A stretch of DNA of 64,000 nt from Bombella saccharophila (lineage in GTDB: Bacteria; Pseudomonadota; Alphaproteobacteria; Acetobacterales; Acetobacteraceae): the NCBI RefSeq assembly GCF_026385475.1, contig NZ_JANIDW010000005.1:1-64000 (forward strand), given 5' to 3'. Shown here piece after piece: positions 60,578 through 64,000 of the stretch (positions are counted from its first letter, which is position 1; the number at the start of each line of letters is the position of its first letter). Both the position numbers and the translations under genes were made by a program. The notes beneath the pieces were generated by a model. That model was not told the DNA's origin. It saw only the letters and a list, made by a program, of their open reading frames with translations, and ran no database searches.

Positions 60578-63500
60578 ATGAATGCCATTGTCATCACCGC
60601 GCTCAAGCGGCCTCTGACCTTTGTGGTCTTGTCGATCTTGATTGTGATGTTTGGGGTAATGTCTGTTTTTAAAACACCAACAGACGTCTTCCCTAATATC
60701 AAAATCCCGGTCGTCTCAGCGGTATGGACCTATGGTGGGATGCTGCCAGAAGAGTTTGCTGGCCGCATCATCTATAATTACGAACTCATGGTGACCTCTA
60801 CCGTAGAGGGCATCGAGCATATGGAGTCCAACTCCTATTACGGGCGCGGGATTGTCACCATCTTCTTCCAACCCGGGACGGAGATTGGCGAAGCAGAGGC
60901 AGAAGTAACCGCAATCTCTCAAACAGTCATCAAGCAGCTGCCGGTGAATATCCCAGCCCCGATGATTATGCGGCTGGATGCCTCCTCTGTCCCCGTGATT
61001 TCGCTGCAAATTACCTCCGACAAGCAAACACCATCCGACCTTTATAAATTAGCGATGATTCGCGTCCGGCCCCTTCTCGTCACGGTAGAGGGCGCGGTGG
61101 TACCGCACCCTTATGGCGGGATGGATAGTTTTGTGATGGTCACGCTGAATCAAGACCAGCTCCGCGCTCATCACCTCTCAGCGATGGATGTGCAAAATGC
61201 CATGCATAATCAAAACATCGTCCTCCCCGCTGGTGACCAAAAGATTGATGCTGTGGATTGGATGGTCCAAACCAACGCCACCCCTAAGAGCATGAAGGCT
61301 ATCGGCAATATCCCCGTCAAACGCGTAGGCAATGCCGTCATTTACGTGCATGATGTAGCCGATGTGTATCGCGGCGGGCATCCACAAACCAACCTTGTGC
61401 TGGTCAAAGGCCGACAAGGCGTTGAGGTTGTCGTCATGAAAAGTGGTGAGGCTTCCACGCTAGATGTCGTGGATGGTGTGAAAAAAGCCCTCCCCCGCCT
61501 ACGGGCCGTCTTACCAGATGATGTCAATGTCAGCATCCTCACAGACGCCTCCATCTTCGTGAAAGACGCGATTAAAGATGTGGTGCGGGAGATGGTCACA
61601 GCGGCCTTCCTGACCGGGATTGTGGTGCTGCTCTTCCTTGGCTCGTGGCGGTCCACCGTCATTATTGCCACCTCTATCCCGCTGGCCATTCTCTGCTCTG
61701 TCATCGGGCTAAGCTGGGCTGGTGAATCCATCAATGTCATGACCCTTGGCGGGCTGGCTCTCGCTGTTGGTATCCTCGTTGATGATGCCACCGTGATGAT
61801 TGAAAATATCGATACCCATCTTGAGATGGGTAAAGAGCTTGAGCCTGCTATTATTGATGCAGCGAATCAAATTGTCACAGCGACCTTTGTTTCCACCACC
61901 TGCATCTGCATTGTGTGGCTCCCTCTCTTTGAGCTTGGAGGGGTAGCGGGGTATCTCTTCCGCCCCATGGCAGAAGCGATCATCTTTGCGATGATTGCCT
62001 CTTTTATCCTCTCCCGGACACTCGTCCCCACCATGGCGAAATATCTGCTCGCTAATCATAACCATGGCCATGATATTCCAGATAGAGAGCAGCATATTGC
62101 CGATAGCAACGCCGCTGCTATAGCCGCAGGCCACCCTGCCCAGCGTGGAGATGGGACAGATAGCCATAACCGTTCCGCCCCCCTACCAGCACGCAGCGGC
62201 TTTATGGGAGCTTGTATCCGCTTCCAACAAAGCTTTGAGGAAAAGTTCAATCTCTTTCGCGATAGCTATTACGCTCTCCTCGTCCGCTGTGTGGAGCAAC
62301 GTAAGCTCTTTGTCGGGGTGTTCTTAGGGCTTTCTGTCCTCTCTTTGGGGCTTTACCTCACTGCGGGACGGGACTTCTTCCCGGAGACAAAATCCAACGC
62401 TCTACAAATGCATATGCGTGCCCCACTAGGCACACGTATTGAGGTTGCAGGGCGTATCGCTGCCCTCGTCTCTGACCGTATCGAGCGTGACCTCCCCGGC
62501 CAAGTGGAAGAAATTGTCAGTAATTGCGGCCTGCCAGAAGGGGCGCATAATCAGGCCTTTATCCCAACACCTACCATCGGCACGCAAGATTGCGACCTGA
62601 CCATCGCCCTCAAAAATGAGGCCTCCCCGGTATGGGATTATCGTGCCCTACTGCGTAAAGACCTCTCCGCGCAATTCCCCGGTACGGTCTTTACCTTTCA
62701 ACCAGCGGACCTGACAGCCAAAATCCTCAATTTTGGCTCCCCCGCGCCGATTGATATTCAAATTAACGGGCCAGATATTGCCGATAATTACGACTATGCG
62801 CGTAAAATCATCGCCCGTTTACGTCATATTCCCGGCACGGCGGATGTGGTCATCCAGCAAACGATGAAAACACCCACCTTGATGATTCGTGGTAACCGGA
62901 CCTTCAGTATGGCCACCGGCCTCACCGAGGCCGACCTCGCCAATAACCAGCTTATGACACTCTCCGGCTCCAGCACGGTGGACCCGCAATTCTGGCTCGA
63001 TCCCAGTAATGATGTCACCTTCCCGCTCAATACCTACGTCTCTCAAGACCAGCTCACCCATTTGAGCGACCTGCTGACCATCCCCGTCGATAAAGGCGAT
63101 GGCAACCCAACCGGGACGGGGGACCAGTTGCTCGGCAGCATCAGCACTGTTGTGCCAACAGGCACACCGGGCGAGGTCTCACATTTTAACTCCATGCCCG
63201 AAGTTGATATTTACGTCTCGACCGAAGGGCGCGACCTTGGGGCTGTGCTGGCAGATGTTAAGCAGGTCATCGCCGATACCAAGCCCCTCCTGCCCAAAAC
63301 AGCTGCAACAGACATCCACGGGGCAGCGGTGACGATGTATAGTGCTTATAGCCAACTCGTCCTCGGGCTGATGGTCTCCATCGTGCTGATTTATCTGCTC
63401 ATTGTCGTGAACTTCCAATCTTGGACGGACCCTTTCATCATCATCACCGCCCTACCCGGCGCGTTAGCGGGGATTGCATGGGCCTTGTTCCTCACCGGGA

Positions 63501-63847
63501 CACGCCTCTCCGTCCCGGCTCTGACGGGGGCCATTATGTGCATGGGGACAGCAACGGCGAACTCCATCCTCGTTGTATCCTTCGCAAGAGAGCGGATTGA
63601 GCTCCACGGCGATGCCCTACGCGCTGCAACAGAGGCCGGGCGAGAGCGTATCCGCCCCGTGCTGATGACAGCCCTTGCTATGATTGTGGGGATGATCCCC
63701 ATGGCGACCTCCAACTCCACCAATGCTCCCTTAGGCCGGGCCGTTATTGGTGGGTTGATTGTCGCCACACTCTCCACGCTCCTGTTTGTCCCCTGTGTTT
63801 ACGCCATCATCCATAACCGTACTGCCTCTCATAAGGAGACCATCTAA
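60578..63847 (+). CDS. RND-family efflux transporter permease (AcrB-like)
   Basis: 1089 aa, proton-driven trimeric inner-membrane pump of the HAE/AcrB type. The N-terminal membrane segment (about 12-30) precedes a large periplasmic loop, then TM2-TM6 with GILVDDATVMIENIDTH carrying the proton-relay aspartates, then the second half with another large loop and TM8-TM12 (VLGLMVSIVLIYLLIVVNF near 935). Between the halves, about residues 493-545, is an unusual polar insertion starting NHNHGHD and rich in H, D, A and S. Substrates are unknown. It ends in TAATG overlap with the adaptor gene. Confidence 0.93.
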   Translation: MNAIVITALKRPLTFVVLSILIVMFGVMSVFKTPTDVFPNIKIPVVSAVWTYGGMLPEEFAGRIIYNYELMVTSTVEGIEHMESNSYYGRGIVTIFFQPGTEIGEAEAEVTAISQTVIKQLPVNIPAPMIMRLDASSVPVISLQITSDKQTPSDLYKLAMIRVRPLLVTVEGAVVPHPYGGMDSFVMVTLNQDQLRAHHLSAMDVQNAMHNQNIVLPAGDQKIDAVDWMVQTNATPKSMKAIGNIPVKRVGNAVIYVHDVADVYRGGHPQTNLVLVKGRQGVEVVVMKSGEASTLDVVDGVKKALPRLRAVLPDDVNVSILTDASIFVKDAIKDVVREMVTAAFLTGIVVLLFLGSWRSTVIIATSIPLAILCSVIGLSWAGESINVMTLGGLALAVGILVDDATVMIENIDTHLEMGKELEPAIIDAANQIVTATFVSTTCICIVWLPLFELGGVAGYLFRPMAEAIIFAMIASFILSRTLVPTMAKYLLANHNHGHDIPDREQHIADSNAAAIAAGHPAQRGDGTDSHNRSAPLPARSGFMGACIRFQQSFEEKFNLFRDSYYALLVRCVEQRKLFVGVFLGLSVLSLGLYLTAGRDFFPETKSNALQMHMRAPLGTRIEVAGRIAALVSDRIERDLPGQVEEIVSNCGLPEGAHNQAFIPTPTIGTQDCDLTIALKNEASPVWDYRALLRKDLSAQFPGTVFTFQPADLTAKILNFGSPAPIDIQINGPDIADNYDYARKIIARLRHIPGTADVVIQQTMKTPTLMIRGNRTFSMATGLTEADLANNQLMTLSGSSTVDPQFWLDPSNDVTFPLNTYVSQDQLTHLSDLLTIPVDKGDGNPTGTGDQLLGSISTVVPTGTPGEVSHFNSMPEVDIYVSTEGRDLGAVLADVKQVIADTKPLLPKTAATDIHGAAVTMYSAYSQLVLGLMVSIVLIYLLIVVNFQSWTDPFIIITALPGALAGIAWALFLTGTRLSVPALTGAIMCMGTATANSILVVSFARERIELHGDALRAATEAGRERIRPVLMTALAMIVGMIPMATSNSTNAPLGRAVIGGLIVATLSTLLFVPCVYAIIHNRTASHKETI

Positions 63848-64000
63848 TGGCCAGCATGTCTCGCAACCGTAAATTACTGCTCGGCCTGATTGCCTTAGTG
63901 CTGGGCCTTTACATTGCCTCATTATTGATAGGCCGCATCGCCCATATGGCCCATCTCCATAACGTAGCGGAGGAAAGTGCCGTCCCCAATGTCGCGGTCA
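63847..64000 (+). CDS. RND periplasmic adaptor (membrane fusion protein), partial at window end
   Basis: First 51 codons only. The ATG shares one base with the pump TAA. The start MASMSRNRKLLLGLIALVLG shows a basic N-terminus and one membrane segment, then LHNVAEESAVPNVAV. That fits the beginning of a HlyD/AcrA-type adaptor, in which a P-x-V-x-V strand opens the beta-barrel region. Gene order pump-then-adaptor is the reverse of acrAB. The call rests on position and this short stretch. Confidence 0.7.
   Translation, partial: MASMSRNRKLLLGLIALVLGLYIASLLIGRIAHMAHLHNVAEESAVPNVAV

Noticed and set aside
1-64000. Insertion sequences, prophage, CRISPR arrays, toxin-antitoxin pairs or defence islands
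   Set aside because: No transposase, integrase, Cas, phage structural or recognisable toxin-antitoxin protein is encoded, and no regularly spaced repeats were seen. The region reads as conserved core chromosome.

Overview
The window reads as chromosomal core of an alphaproteobacterium, most likely an acetic acid bacterium (Acetobacteraceae). The support is: a circularly permuted two-piece tmRNA gene next to the alphaproteobacterial SspB; a MucR-type zinc-finger regulator; the tsaB-rimI-fur-(ols)-lnt-HTH order; a DUF3035 lipoprotein behind ileS-lspA; and a three-gene membrane FAD dehydrogenase (Tat small subunit, GMC flavoprotein, tri-haem cytochrome c) of the kind used for periplasmic sugar and sugar-acid oxidation. 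Genus (for example the Saccharibacter, Neokomagataea or Bombella group) is a guess. I see no insertion sequence, phage gene, CRISPR array, rRNA or integration site. Genes are dense and many junctions are 1- or 4-nt overlaps (ATGA, TAATG).

Layout. 0-4.3 kb: clpB behind a likely RpoH promoter, yqgE, and a YdfG-like dehydrogenase. 4.3-10 kb: a DEAD-box helicase, a methyltransferase, then dapF-mtaB-ftsY ending in a bidirectional terminator. 10-16 kb: a BamE-like lipoprotein, then serC-hisZ-purA on the minus strand and a divergent sulfatase-fold lipid phosphoethanolamine transferase. 16-20.6 kb: tRNA-Leu(CAA), argC-GNAT-ettA, a CAU tRNA, ppa and two identical tRNA-Gly(GCC). 20.7-23.8 kb: a CnoX-like thioredoxin-TPR protein, a Lon N-domain protein, a Trm112-like protein, a lipoprotein and a Cys-based phosphatase. 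23.8-30.8 kb: minus-strand cluster nfuA, nitroreductase, tsaB, rimI, mucR, fur, olsB-like, lnt and an HTH regulator, with a 0.44-kb AT-rich gap above mucR. 30.9-34.4 kb: class II fba, thyX, ssrA and sspB. 34.5-42.6 kb: an AbrB-family membrane protein, a GT8 glycosyltransferase, a lytic transglycosylase-SPOR lipoprotein, DUF1643, dld and mutL. 42.7-49.3 kb: tail-to-head minus-strand run recX, CHAP lipoprotein, tatA, ribF, ileS, lspA, DUF3035. 49.4-56.3 kb: a D-aminopeptidase-like hydrolase, argD-argF, hslO and two overlapping genes of unknown function. 56.3-64 kb: the dehydrogenase operon behind a short leader ORF, then an RND pump and the start of its adaptor gene, cut by the window edge.

How it fits together. 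Protein quality control is well represented: ClpB, Hsp33, the CnoX-like protein, a Lon N-domain protein, and the ssrA tag with its SspB adaptor for ClpXP. Envelope biogenesis genes (lspA, lnt, tatA, BamE-like, DUF3035, lytic transglycosylase, lipid A-type modification, RND efflux) form a second theme. Arginine (argC, argD, argF), serine, histidine and lysine/peptidoglycan (dapF) biosynthesis are represented by single steps. The least explained element is a 31-codon ORF just ahead of the dehydrogenase operon. It has a good ribosome-binding site, its stop overlaps the start of the first structural gene, and a perfect 8-bp helix could hide its ribosome-binding site. That is a candidate translational control element.
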